Below are positions 6,626-14,648 of a DNA stretch of 20,700 nucleotides, piece after piece (position 1 is the stretch's first letter; each line of letters opens with the position of its first letter). This DNA is from SURF-58 sp041305085. GTDB taxonomy: Archaea; Nanobdellota; Nanobdellia; Woesearchaeales; UBA9642. The stretch spans positions 1 to 20,700 of the forward strand of contig JBFYMA010000008.1 of NCBI GenBank assembly GCA_041305085.1. Reading direction: 5' to 3'. The notes under the pieces were generated by a model. That model saw only the letters and a program-made list of their open reading frames with translations. It ran no database searches and was not told where the DNA came from. The position numbers and the translations under genes were made by a program.

Positions 6626-7292
6626 ACTGAGAAAAAAATATTGGGGTTTGGTAATTGTCTTTTTCTTCAAGAACAAAAAACTGTCCCCTGTCCAGGTATT
6701 CCTCTGGATTCCTGTCTGCTCTCTTGAGATAATTCCAGGTTAGGCATTCATGCGTTACAAATACTGTGTTTGAAGGATATATGGCAACCTCTTTTTCCAG
6801 CCTGCTACACGCGCTTGGGCATGTTTCAAACTCTTTGATTATTTTAGCTGTTTCTGAAGGAAGCTTTTTTAGAACTGAGGATGGCAGGTTGTGTATATAG
6901 TCTGTGTGAAAGTATTCTTCAAAAGTAATATTTTCAGGATTTGTGTCTTTGGAGTCAATAACAAAACCGTTTGACTCAACTACTCCGCCTTTTACAAACT
7001 TTATTCCCAAAATATAATCAAATTTCAGATCTACAAGCTCTGGATTAATGTCTATGTCAAATGCATAGCCTTTTTCTCTGAAAATCTGGTTAATTACTTT
7101 TGCAGTTGCAAGGGTTCTTCCAAAAGGAGAAACAGCAATAACTCCGCTTTTTGGCTGCAGGTATTTTATCATTATCAGAGAATTATCTTTAATTATTTGT
7201 TCTCCTTCAGCTGTAATGTCATTGGCTTCAGCCAGAGAAACTATTCCCTGCTTGTACTCTGTTTTTGTATGCCTGCTTATTATTTTGCTCAT
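6612..7292 (-). CDS. Histidine phosphatase superfamily protein
   Basis: 226 residues of the phosphoglycerate mutase-like fold. The catalytic His lies in ISRHTKTEYKQG (His8, the RHG-type motif with Thr in place of Gly). The second Arg is in SPFGRTLATA (about 55-64), and the distal catalytic His is in FVTHECLTW. The divergent RHT motif sets it apart from standard mutases. The substrate is unknown. The gene converges on the APH-like kinase with a 14-nt coding overlap. A minus-strand TATA box (7314-7321) 25 nt before the ATG implies a leaderless mRNA. Confidence 0.8.
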   Translation of the reverse strand: MSKIISRHTKTEYKQGIVSLAEANDITAEGEQIIKDNSLIMIKYLQPKSGVIAVSPFGRTLATAKVINQIFREKGYAFDIDINPELVDLKFDYILGIKFVKGGVVESNGFVIDSKDTNPENITFEEYFHTDYIHNLPSSVLKKLPSETAKIIKEFETCPSACSRLEKEVAIYPSNTVFVTHECLTWNYLKRADRNPEEYLDRGQFFVLEEKDNYQTPIFFSQFRKK

Positions 7293-7346
7293 TTTTGCAG
7301 CTCTTTTTTATGGTTTATAAAGGATAATTAATATAGAATGGACCCA

Positions 7347-7354
7347 TTTATAAA
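7347..7354 (+). promoter_or_regulatory. TATA box in front of a 22-codon ORF
   Basis: tttataaa preceded by gaccca, centred about 28 nt before ATG 7378. This is the same geometry as the leaderless promoters of larger genes here. Confidence 0.45.
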
Positions 7355-7377
7355 TGTTTCGTCATTGTAGAGTAGTT

Positions 7378-7446
7378 ATGGCAGATTTTCAAAAAAGAGT
7401 GATAGTAACCCAATGGAGTAGTGAAGCTGAAAAGCCTGAATTTTAG
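7378..7446 (+). CDS. Possible 22-aa leaderless micro-ORF
   Basis: ATG to TAG, 22 codons, with a plausible polar composition (MADFQKRVIVTQW and so on). The only support is the TATA box at canonical leaderless distance. It may instead be the start of a decayed gene or the 5' part of a small RNA. It lies in the 287-nt gap between the phosphatase and tyrS. Confidence 0.25.
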   Translation: MADFQKRVIVTQWSSEAEKPEF

Positions 7447-7548
7447 ACTTTCTCAAATTCGAGCTTTGAAATAAGCTTCCTAAAACTAATTAAGATTATT
7501 AAATATAGTTCAATTAATTACTTTTCCTAACCAGAAAACTCCAACAAC

Positions 7549-7556
7549 TTTATAAA
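7549..7556 (+). promoter_or_regulatory. TATA box for tyrS
   Basis: tttataaa centred about 27 nt before ATG 7580. No SD is seen, consistent with a leaderless transcript. Confidence 0.75.
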
Positions 7557-7579
7557 TAAAACCCTATTCAACTAGCCAT

Positions 7580-8605
7580 ATGAATCCAGAAGAAAAGTAT
7601 CGGCTCATAACAAGAAACCTGCAGGAAGTGGTGGGAGATGACCAACTAAAAGAGTTGCTAAAAAAGCGTGACTTAAAGGTTTACTGGGGCACTGCTCCCA
7701 CAGGAAAGCCGCATATAGGATATTTTGTGGCATTTTTCAAGATAAGGGATTTTCTCAATTCAGGCTGCCACGTGACAATACTGCTGGCAGACATACACGC
7801 ATTTCTTGACAACATGAAATCCACATGGGAGCAGTTGGAGTACAGGACAAAGTATTACGAGTTTATAACAAAAGAAATGCTCAAGGCAATAGGCGCAGAC
7901 ATAAAAAAGCTCAAATTTGTCCAGGGCTCAAAATACCAGTTTAAGGAAAAGTACACACTGGATGTTTACAGGATGGCAGCACTCACAACAACCAGGGATA
8001 CAAAAAGGGCAGGTGCAGAAGTTGTGAAGCAGATGGAAACACCGAAGATGTCCTCACTTCTTTACCCAATACTCCAGGCAGTTGATGAGGAATACCTTGA
8101 AGTAGATGCACAGTTTGGAGGGGTTGACCAGAGAAAAATATTCATGCTTGCAAGAGAGTTTTTGCCAAGAATTGGCTACAAAAAAAGAATTCACCTGATG
8201 AACCCTATGATCGGAGGGCTTTCAGGAGAAAAGATGAGTTCTAGCGAAGAGTCCAGCAAGGTTGATGCGCTTGACGATGAAAAAACAGTGACCCAAAAGC
8301 TTTCCAAAGCATTTTGCCCGGAAGGAGCAACTGAAAATAATTTTTTTACAGACTTTGCAAGAATAGTGATTTTTCCGCACCTCTCAGACCTTGGAAAAGA
8401 GTTTGTGATAAGCAGGCCTGACAAGTTTGGAGGGTCAATAAATTACAGCTCGTTTAAAGAGCTGGAAAAGGATTTCTCAGAAAAAAAGCTCCACCCTCAG
8501 GACCTGAAGACAGGAGTTGCAGCCTACATCAACTCCCTGCTCGAACCAATAAGAAAAGCAGCGCAGAAAACCGATGTAAAAGAGTGGCTTGCAAAGGGGT
8601 ATTAA
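7580..8605 (+). CDS. tyrS: Tyrosyl-tRNA synthetase, archaeal type
   Basis: Class I synthetase that charges tRNA-Tyr. The 341 residues fit the short archaeal/eukaryotic form without the bacterial S4 domain. The HIGH-type motif is KPHIGY at 43-48, after the YWGTAPTG strand. Tyrosine-recognition residues appear in YPILQAVD (Tyr162, Gln166, Asp169) and in the following QFGGVDQRK (Gln178). The KMSKS loop is GEKMSSS at 216-222. The TrpRS alternative is less likely given these tyrosine-pocket residues. The gene converges on the M24 peptidase with only four bases between the stops. Confidence 0.96.
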   Translation: MNPEEKYRLITRNLQEVVGDDQLKELLKKRDLKVYWGTAPTGKPHIGYFVAFFKIRDFLNSGCHVTILLADIHAFLDNMKSTWEQLEYRTKYYEFITKEMLKAIGADIKKLKFVQGSKYQFKEKYTLDVYRMAALTTTRDTKRAGAEVVKQMETPKMSSLLYPILQAVDEEYLEVDAQFGGVDQRKIFMLAREFLPRIGYKKRIHLMNPMIGGLSGEKMSSSEESSKVDALDDEKTVTQKLSKAFCPEGATENNFFTDFARIVIFPHLSDLGKEFVISRPDKFGGSINYSSFKELEKDFSEKKLHPQDLKTGVAAYINSLLEPIRKAAQKTDVKEWLAKGY

Positions 8606-8609
8606 TAAT

Positions 8610-9863
8610 CTAAGGCTTCACAAGATAGAGTTTTGTCTGCCCGCCATCCAATAAATATGTGCTTCCGTCAGGCTTTACAACGCACATGACTTCTACAGAG
8701 CCGCCGTTTGGTACTGCAACTCTTGGCTCTATGGTATAAACGCCCCATGGCTGAACCTTAAGAGATGTTCTGTGCGATAAATTTTTCGTGCCTGGAACAT
8801 ATTTTACTGAAAGAGGGGTTCCTGGATTGTGCGCTTTTTCACCAATAGGATGGCCTGTTCCGTGGTTATAGTTTCCTTTTTCTCCAAAAATACTTATTAT
8901 GTGGTTTCTTACAACTGAGTCAACCTCAAACCCTTTCACACCAGGCCTTATAAATTCTCTGCCTTTATTTATAGCTTTGATTAAAGTTTCAAAAACCAAT
9001 TGGACTTCTTTTGGAGGAGTTTTTTCTCCTTTTTTTAAGACATAACCCATTCTCTGGATGTCGCTGCAATAGCTTGTCTTGTCTCCGAATATTTCTGTTA
9101 ATCCAAAATCTATGTAAATTGTCTCTCCTGGTTTTATTATTTTTTTGCTTGGATTTGTGTGTCCTGGTTTTGTGAGATTTTCCCCAACAAGAACTATAGG
9201 GCAGGGATCGTGCCAACCCAATGCCTCATCAATAACTCCATTTTGTTTTAGATAAGCAGGCTTTCCAGAATCCATTATTTTTTTAACAAGGTCTGAAACA
9301 TCTATTTCGCTCATCCCAGGCCTTATTTTTTGAAATGTTTGCTCCAATATTTCATTTGCCCTCCTTGCCGCTACCCCCATTCTTTTAAGCTCTAACTTTG
9401 TTTTGCTGTCATAAATCCCGTAAATTATCTGTTCTGCAGAAATATCTTTAATGCTGGCTCCGAGCCTTTTTCTGAGCTCTTTTGAAAGCCACCTTTTTGT
9501 TGTGTATCCAAGCATATCTGTGTTTGAAGTATCCCTGATTTTCATTGAGGAATAGTTCATTGCAAGCATATCCTTGTTAGGATTAAACCTCAGCTCTTTA
9601 AGGGTTTCTGCAATTGTTTTTGTGATCTCTGAAGAATAAACGCGCACATTTTTTTTGTCAAAATTCTCCTTGTCAAGCTCAGGAACCACAATCCTGTGCT
9701 CCAATGGAGTAACTATGACTGCGCCTCCAACAGTAAACCCTCCTGTTATTTTTGTAAAAGTAGGATCCCTGTCGCCTATGCAGTAAACAAGCCAGAACGG
9801 AATATTTTCCCTCTTCATTATTTCTTGTGCGAATTTAAGCTTTTGCTGATGAATAGCCGCCAT
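8610..9863 (-). CDS. M24-family metallopeptidase (Xaa-Pro aminopeptidase-like)
   Basis: 417 residues. The N-terminal ~150 form a creatinase/prolidase-type domain and the remainder the pita-bread catalytic domain. All five expected metal ligands are visible: Asp252 (YIDFGL), Asp268 (CSDIQR), His338 (GTGHPIG), Glu379 (YTIEP) and Glu391 (SVEVMCV). The first two Asp are 16 apart rather than the usual 11, pointing to a small insertion. It probably removes N-terminal residues before proline or acts as a dipeptidase in peptide recycling; which one is not decidable here. A TATA-like element at 9888-9895 on the minus strand gives leaderless geometry. Confidence 0.87.
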   Translation of the reverse strand: MAAIHQQKLKFAQEIMKRENIPFWLVYCIGDRDPTFTKITGGFTVGGAVIVTPLEHRIVVPELDKENFDKKNVRVYSSEITKTIAETLKELRFNPNKDMLAMNYSSMKIRDTSNTDMLGYTTKRWLSKELRKRLGASIKDISAEQIIYGIYDSKTKLELKRMGVAARRANEILEQTFQKIRPGMSEIDVSDLVKKIMDSGKPAYLKQNGVIDEALGWHDPCPIVLVGENLTKPGHTNPSKKIIKPGETIYIDFGLTEIFGDKTSYCSDIQRMGYVLKKGEKTPPKEVQLVFETLIKAINKGREFIRPGVKGFEVDSVVRNHIISIFGEKGNYNHGTGHPIGEKAHNPGTPLSVKYVPGTKNLSHRTSLKVQPWGVYTIEPRVAVPNGGSVEVMCVVKPDGSTYLLDGGQTKLYLVKP

Positions 9864-9900
9864 TTACTATCAAGAAAGAAAAAACCGCTTAAAAACTTTT

Positions 9901-10485
9901 CTAAAAAATCCCTCTTCTGTCCAGCTCATTCTGCAGTATTGCCATGGACTGGCTCGCAAAGTATGTTGTCTTTCCCAGGCTGATCGGCTTTGCGCTCTGC
10001 AGAATCCTTTTCATCTCTTTTTTTGGGAACCCTTCCTGGTCTCCAAGGATAAAAACAGGGTCTTTACCAATTTCCACTTCCCTGATATCTTCTCCTTTTT
10101 TGTCAAGAATAAACAACTGCCTTCCTTGTTCTGCCATCTCCTCCACATGCTTTATGAGACTTTTCTTTTCAACAAAGCAGTCTGGGAATGCTTCAAACCT
10201 ATTGTTTTTCTTGTATTTGAAAAGCATCCTTTTTATCAGGCCTGCAACATCTTTTTTGCTTATTATGTTTTCATTGCTTTCCTTGCTATTGATTTCCAGG
10301 TGTTTTGGCGGGTCTGGAGGGCCGTAAAAGAATAAGTGGAGGTTTATGTCGTTCCTTTTTGAGTTGCTCACGAAAAAGCTGTGGATGATGATGTGGCAGG
10401 CAATGTCCATCCTTCCTGCCTTCATCAGGTCTTTGAAGTTGCCTGTTGTCTGTGCATTCCTTGAAAAATAGATGAACGAGCGCAT
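9901..10485 (-). CDS. trmY: tRNA (pseudouridine54-N1)-methyltransferase TrmY
   Basis: 194-residue SPOUT-class methyltransferase that makes N1-methylpseudouridine at position 54 of archaeal tRNA, using S-adenosylmethionine. The N-terminal MRSFIYFSRNAQTTG, the FILGDQEGF motif at 145-153 that forms part of the knotted cofactor site, and the C-terminal SLGKTTYFASQ segment are characteristic. The usual GDH is GDQ here. A minus-strand TATA (about 10503-10515) lies in the 31-nt gap from the upstream gene, so it may have its own leaderless promoter while also following the proteasome-like gene. Confidence 0.9.
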   Translation of the reverse strand: MRSFIYFSRNAQTTGNFKDLMKAGRMDIACHIIIHSFFVSNSKRNDINLHLFFYGPPDPPKHLEINSKESNENIISKKDVAGLIKRMLFKYKKNNRFEAFPDCFVEKKSLIKHVEEMAEQGRQLFILDKKGEDIREVEIGKDPVFILGDQEGFPKKEMKRILQSAKPISLGKTTYFASQSMAILQNELDRRGIF

Positions 10486-10516
10486 AACAAAAAGAAGAAT
10501 TTGTTTATTTAAAAAA

Positions 10517-11512
10517 CTAGTGTAAATAAGTTCTGGCTTTTGCCTCTATCTCTGCCTTTCTTTTGTCAAAGTCTGCCTGGTATTCAAGGAGAGCAGATAT
10601 TCCTTTGGTTATCAATGCGTTTCCTGCTTTTATTATTACTTGTTTTGTTTTTTGCCTTTCTTTTTTTCTTTTTTCAAGATCTGATTTTGTTGCTTGGTTG
10701 TTTGCATATTTTTCTGCTATGGCTGTGTATGCCCTTCTTGCACATGTATGCTCACTGAGATCTGTTTCCAATGATTTGTACATGTTTTTTAATATGCTAT
10801 TGAATGATCCAATTTTTTCCTCAAATATTTCTTGTTCTTTTTTGCTGTTTTTTGGAAAATCTATATTTGTTTTGAGTATGTTGTTTATATACTCGAGAAA
10901 AAATATATCTTCTAAAAATACTCCTGGATGGTAGAGTGTCGTAACGCTGTTTTGGCTTATTATTCCAAACTGCAGCCTGTCATTAACTCCCCTGTCTTTT
11001 GCTCCTTGTTTTCCGAATTCATAAAGAAGTGTCAGTCCATCCGCAACATCATTAGGCTTGAGAATTTGCCCTGATTCATGAATGTTTTGAATATAGTTTG
11101 ATACATAAACGCTTCCTGATCCATCAAAACAGCCACTATTCATGGGATTTATTTCTTTTTCTGCAATATCTATATTGTATATCTGCAACCCTTCTTTGTC
11201 TGGCCCTGCAACTATAAACCTTGAAGGCTTTTCTTTGGTTACGCCCATATCTTTAGAAATGTTCAGTGCTGTTTCTGCCAAATCTTTTGAAGATAGGAAT
11301 GTTGATTTTCTTAGCTTTTCTATGGTTTCGAAAAGCACTTTTATGTAACCTGTTCCCATAAGCAGATGGTTTCCCAAGTGAAACAATTTTTGGATGCTGT
11401 CTTGTTTGCTGTGGTTTTCTAAAATAGTTCCCATGCTGTCAGCTACACAGACAATATACTCTTCAGGGTTTTTCTTTTGTTCGACTATCTTTATTGCGCC
11501 TATGTTGGTCAA
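10517..11512 (-). CDS. Proteasome beta-like Ntn-hydrolase with long C-terminal extension
   Basis: 331 residues. Residues 2-190 follow the proteasome subunit pattern: TNIGAIKI at the N-terminus, VADSMG (Asp25, the Asp17 position), QKLFHLG (Lys42, the Lys33 position), a central GPDKEGLQIYNID, FDGSGS (131-134, the Ser129 region) and AKDRGVNDRLQFGII (Asp173, the Asp166 position). The start is TTG, with an in-frame TAA 12 nt upstream and SD aaggtggt, so Thr2 directly follows the initiator Met and could be exposed by Met removal. Residues 200-331 are charged and helical, unlike any core proteasome subunit. A connectase-like or other protease/ligase role is possible but unproven. It lies 37 nt after the deoxyhypusine synthase gene. 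Confidence 0.7.
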   Translation of the reverse strand: MTNIGAIKIVEQKKNPEEYIVCVADSMGTILENHSKQDSIQKLFHLGNHLLMGTGYIKVLFETIEKLRKSTFLSSKDLAETALNISKDMGVTKEKPSRFIVAGPDKEGLQIYNIDIAEKEINPMNSGCFDGSGSVYVSNYIQNIHESGQILKPNDVADGLTLLYEFGKQGAKDRGVNDRLQFGIISQNSVTTLYHPGVFLEDIFFLEYINNILKTNIDFPKNSKKEQEIFEEKIGSFNSILKNMYKSLETDLSEHTCARRAYTAIAEKYANNQATKSDLEKRKKERQKTKQVIIKAGNALITKGISALLEYQADFDKRKAEIEAKARTYLH

Positions 11513-11525
11513 AATACCACCTTAT

Positions 11526-11541
11526 ACTACTTCATAGTAGT
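11526..11541. promoter_or_regulatory. Inverted repeat at the predicted start site of the Ntn-hydrolase gene
   Basis: actact-tcat-agtagt is a perfect 6-bp dyad, about 25 nt downstream of a minus-strand TATA box (ctatataaataa, about 11545-11556) and just before the SD. It could be an operator at the transcription start. Confidence 0.4.
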
Positions 11542-11549
11542 TAATTTAT

Positions 11550-12578
11550 TTATATAGTTTTCGGTTTTTTATCCTCAAACTCCCTCTTGAACGTGGAAGC
11601 AACAATCAGAGGAAATATTATGGTTGCATCGCCGTGAACCTTGACTTTTTGCCCGCTGGGCTTGATCTTTGCCCAGCTCACTGCCTCGTCCGGCCTTGCA
11701 CCGCTGTCTGAGCCGTCAAATTCGCTGCCTGTGTTTATGTAAACGCAATAATCCAGTCCCTCCCTGAAGATGTTGGCGTTCAGAATATAGTGCTTGCTTA
11801 CGCCTCCGCCCAGAATTATGGCTCCTGACTTTTGGCTGTTGAGCGCGATCCTTGTCATGTCCTGCATGTCCTGCACAACATCTATTGCAAAGTCTTTTTT
11901 TTTGTGCTTAAAAAAGACGCTTAGGTCTCCAAGAGAACCATCCATCAAAGCAGGGCAGAATACAGGGATGTTATTTTTGTGTGCCCAGTAATAGATGCTG
12001 TCTTTATTGTCTATAGCTCTGCCAAGCTCTGAAACCAAGAGCCTGCTTGTTATGGTTAGGTTTTCTTTTTTTGCCTTTTCGTATATGCTTTCAAAAAATC
12101 CTTGCATAAACCTATCAAAGTGAAAATACCTGTCGTTTGGCACGAAAATGTTTCCAATCCTGTTAATACCCTGGTCCAAAAGCGTTCTGCCAGGCACTTC
12201 AAAGCTTCCGACAACAAAAGGCTTGAAGCACTTTATTATGTCTTCTTCTATGCCTCCTGCTGTTGTTACAACTGCATCAACAAACCTGTGCTTTACAAGG
12301 AACCTGATAACTTCTCTGATGCCTGAGCTAACCATGTTGCTGGTATAGCCCAAAAAAATTGTTGCCTTCTCCCTTCTCATGCTCTTGATGATTTCTATCG
12401 CACTGCCTATGTTTGTTGCCTGAAATCCTGTGCTGCTGAATGATGCCATAAAATCTTCAAAGCTGAATTCTTTTTCAAAGTCATAGCCACTTATTTCAGG
12501 GTATCCTTCCAGCATGTTTATGTTGTCAACATTGTAATTGTTGTGCTTTGTTGAGTCAAAGTGCTTTTTTAGCTCCAT
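11550..12578 (-). CDS. dys: Deoxyhypusine synthase
   Basis: Transfers the aminobutyl group of spermidine to the conserved Lys of aIF5A, using NAD. Family landmarks are SNMVSSG, VVTTAGGIEEDIIK, the ALMDGSLGD stretch, LGGGVSKH and GSDSGARPDEAVSWAKI. The catalytic Lys is in SWAKI (residue 304 from the ATG at 12578), followed by VKVHGDATIIFPL. The 342-residue length is normal. An in-frame GTG at 12587 gives three more residues, but it falls inside the sequence aaaaggtg that is the SD for the ATG at 12578, so the ATG is preferred. It is probably the first gene of the minus-strand block with the proteasome-like protein and trmY. The aIF5A gene is not in the window. Confidence 0.96.
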   Translation of the reverse strand: MELKKHFDSTKHNNYNVDNINMLEGYPEISGYDFEKEFSFEDFMASFSSTGFQATNIGSAIEIIKSMRREKATIFLGYTSNMVSSGIREVIRFLVKHRFVDAVVTTAGGIEEDIIKCFKPFVVGSFEVPGRTLLDQGINRIGNIFVPNDRYFHFDRFMQGFFESIYEKAKKENLTITSRLLVSELGRAIDNKDSIYYWAHKNNIPVFCPALMDGSLGDLSVFFKHKKKDFAIDVVQDMQDMTRIALNSQKSGAIILGGGVSKHYILNANIFREGLDYCVYINTGSEFDGSDSGARPDEAVSWAKIKPSGQKVKVHGDATIIFPLIVASTFKREFEDKKPKTI

Positions 12579-12666
12579 TTTTTTCACCTTTTGATTTTGA
12601 TTAGTTTGTTATTATTTTTTTTCATGTGTTTTTTTTGGAAAAAGGGAATAAATTGTTAAAACTTGA

Positions 12667-12765
12667 ATAGGTTTATATCTAGAAAAATCTGAAGAATTAC
12701 GCACCACTCTTTCTGACACTATCCATGAAGCAATGGAAAAATGGGAGGTTTATAAATGTTTTTAG
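12667..12765 (+). pseudogene. Possible gene remnant without a start codon
   Basis: An open frame of 32 codons ends in TAG. It reads like real protein (EELRTTLSDTIHEAMEKWEV) but has no usable start before a mid-frame ATG at 12733, and is preceded by TGA. A TATA-like tttatatc overlaps its 5' end. It may be a decayed gene tail. Short AT-rich ORFs of this size also occur by chance. Confidence 0.2.
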
Positions 12766-12831
12766 AATTTTAAGATACACTTCTATGCTCTTTGGAAGAC
12801 AGCCAAAAAACCAAACAAATAATCCAAAACA

Positions 12832-12840
12832 TTTTTATAC
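12832..12840 (+). promoter_or_regulatory. TATA box for pepF
   Basis: tttttatac about 25 nt before ATG 12862, giving leaderless geometry. Confidence 0.65.
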
Positions 12841-12861
12841 AACCTGCAAATAGTTTATTCA

Positions 12862-14586
12862 ATGGCTCTTTGGAACCTTAAGGATATCTATGACTTCTCA
12901 AAGACTGAGAAATTGGCAAAGCAGTTGGAAAAGCTTGCAACAGATTTTGAAAAGTGCCGTTCAGAGCTATCTGAAAACATTTCCAAAGAAAAATTTCTCG
13001 AAATAGTAAAGGCAAAGGAAGAGCTTGCTATAATTGCTGCAAAAATTTCCAGCTATGCAGACCTTTGGCTGGCAGAAAATACTGCTGACTCCAAAAGAAA
13101 TGCCCACTCTGCAATGATTGATGAGCTGATTACAGACGTAAGCAACAAAACACTCTTCCTCAACATATGGTTCAAAAACCTTTCTGAGCAAAAAGCCCAG
13201 GAGCTTATCAACGCTTCAGGCGAATATGCATATATGTTCAGAAGAATGAGGGACTTCAAGGACCATACTCTTGAGGAGAAAGAAGAGCAGATCATCGGAT
13301 TGAAGGATCTTACAGGAAATGCAGCACTTATAAGAATATACGACCTCACAACAAACCAGTTCAGGTTTGAGTGGGACGGCAAAACTGTCCAGCAGGCGGA
13401 AATAACAAAATTCTTTACAGATTCTGACCCTGAAAAAAGGATAAAAGCATACGACCTTGTGATGAATAAGTACAAGGAAAATGAGGTTGTGCTCAGTGAA
13501 ATATACAAAGGAATAGTTAATGATTGGAAAAACGAGAACATAAAGTTAAGGAATTATAAGACTCCAATAGAGCCAAGAAATCTTGGGAATGATGTTCCTG
13601 AAAAGGCCATAGCAGCCCTGCTATCTGTTGCTAAGAAAAACTCAAAGGTTTTTCAGGAATACTTTAAGCTAAAAGGAAAAATTCTTGGCATAAAAATGTC
13701 ACGTTATCACCTCTACGCGCCATTCCACGCAGATGAAAAAGAGTATGATTATGAGGCTTCAAAGAAAATTGTCTTGGAGACATACAAAGAGTTTGACCAG
13801 GAATTTTTTGAACTTGCAAGCAAGGTTTTTGACGACCAGCATATCCATTCAGAAATAGTTCCGAACAAGCAGAGCGGAGCATTCTGCTATTCCATACTTC
13901 CTGAAATGACGCCATATGTTCTGCTTAACCATGTAAACAAGCCGAGGGATGTCTCCACGATGGCACACGAGCTTGGCCACGCAATACACTCAATGCTTGC
14001 CTCTCACCAAAACGTTTTCAATTTCCACTCAACCCTTCCGCTGGCAGAAACGGCAAGTGTTTTTGGAGAAATGCTGTTGTCAGAAAAGCTTTTGGAAAAA
14101 TCTTCTGAAAAAGAAAAAACCGCACTGTTGATGCAGAAGCTTGACGAAACCTATGCAACAGTCCAGAGACAGGCGTTTTTCATAATGTTTGAGCAGGCAG
14201 CCCATGAAATGATTTCAAAAGGCGCAACAGTTGAGGAGCTGAACGAGCTTTATGAAAAAAACCTGAAAGAGCAGTTCGGGAAATCAATACAAATTCCTGA
14301 CGTTTTTTTCCACGAATGGAAATATATTCCCCATATTTTCCACACACCGTTTTACTGCTATGCATACTCTTTCGGCAACCTTCTGGTTCTTGCACTCTAC
14401 AACATGTACAGGAAACAAGGCAATGAGTTCATTCCAAAGTACAAGAAAATCCTCTCCTATGGAGGGTCAAAGGCGCCCGCAGAGATACTCCAGGAAGTGG
14501 GAATAGACATAACCCAGGAGAGCTTCTGGCAGCAGGGCTTTGAAACCATAAAAGAAAAAGTTGAAGAATTGAGGCGGATGGTTTAG
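12862..14586 (+). CDS. pepF: Oligoendopeptidase F (M3 family)
   Basis: 574-residue zinc metallopeptidase that cleaves short peptides in the cytosol. The zinc motif is HELGH at 369-373 within TMAHELGHAIHS. The third zinc ligand region is LAETASVFGEMLLSE, about 25-35 residues later. A C-terminal FYCYAYSFGNLL segment, typical of the family's substrate cleft, follows. The length matches PepF proteins. There is no signal peptide. It probably works downstream of the proteases in peptide recycling, together with the M24 enzyme. A T-rich stretch and the second palindrome array follow the stop. Confidence 0.95.
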   Translation: MALWNLKDIYDFSKTEKLAKQLEKLATDFEKCRSELSENISKEKFLEIVKAKEELAIIAAKISSYADLWLAENTADSKRNAHSAMIDELITDVSNKTLFLNIWFKNLSEQKAQELINASGEYAYMFRRMRDFKDHTLEEKEEQIIGLKDLTGNAALIRIYDLTTNQFRFEWDGKTVQQAEITKFFTDSDPEKRIKAYDLVMNKYKENEVVLSEIYKGIVNDWKNENIKLRNYKTPIEPRNLGNDVPEKAIAALLSVAKKNSKVFQEYFKLKGKILGIKMSRYHLYAPFHADEKEYDYEASKKIVLETYKEFDQEFFELASKVFDDQHIHSEIVPNKQSGAFCYSILPEMTPYVLLNHVNKPRDVSTMAHELGHAIHSMLASHQNVFNFHSTLPLAETASVFGEMLLSEKLLEKSSEKEKTALLMQKLDETYATVQRQAFFIMFEQAAHEMISKGATVEELNELYEKNLKEQFGKSIQIPDVFFHEWKYIPHIFHTPFYCYAYSFGNLLVLALYNMYRKQGNEFIPKYKKILSYGGSKAPAEILQEVGIDITQESFWQQGFETIKEKVEELRRMV

Positions 14587-14602
14587 AGCAATTTTGTCAC
14601 TG

Positions 14603-14648
14603 CTCTTTTGTGTTTTCTTTTTTTGTTTTTTGTTTTCTTTTTTTGTTT
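14603..14648 (+). terminator. T-rich terminator of pepF
   Basis: Several runs of 6-7 T interrupted by single G or C begin about 20 nt after the pepF stop and run up to the palindrome array. Such T-rich stretches are typical archaeal terminators. Confidence 0.6.

Noticed and set aside
12725..12853. 42-codon ORF on the plus strand before pepF
   Set aside because: It runs into the pepF promoter, has an unremarkable basic composition, and has no SD or well-placed TATA box.
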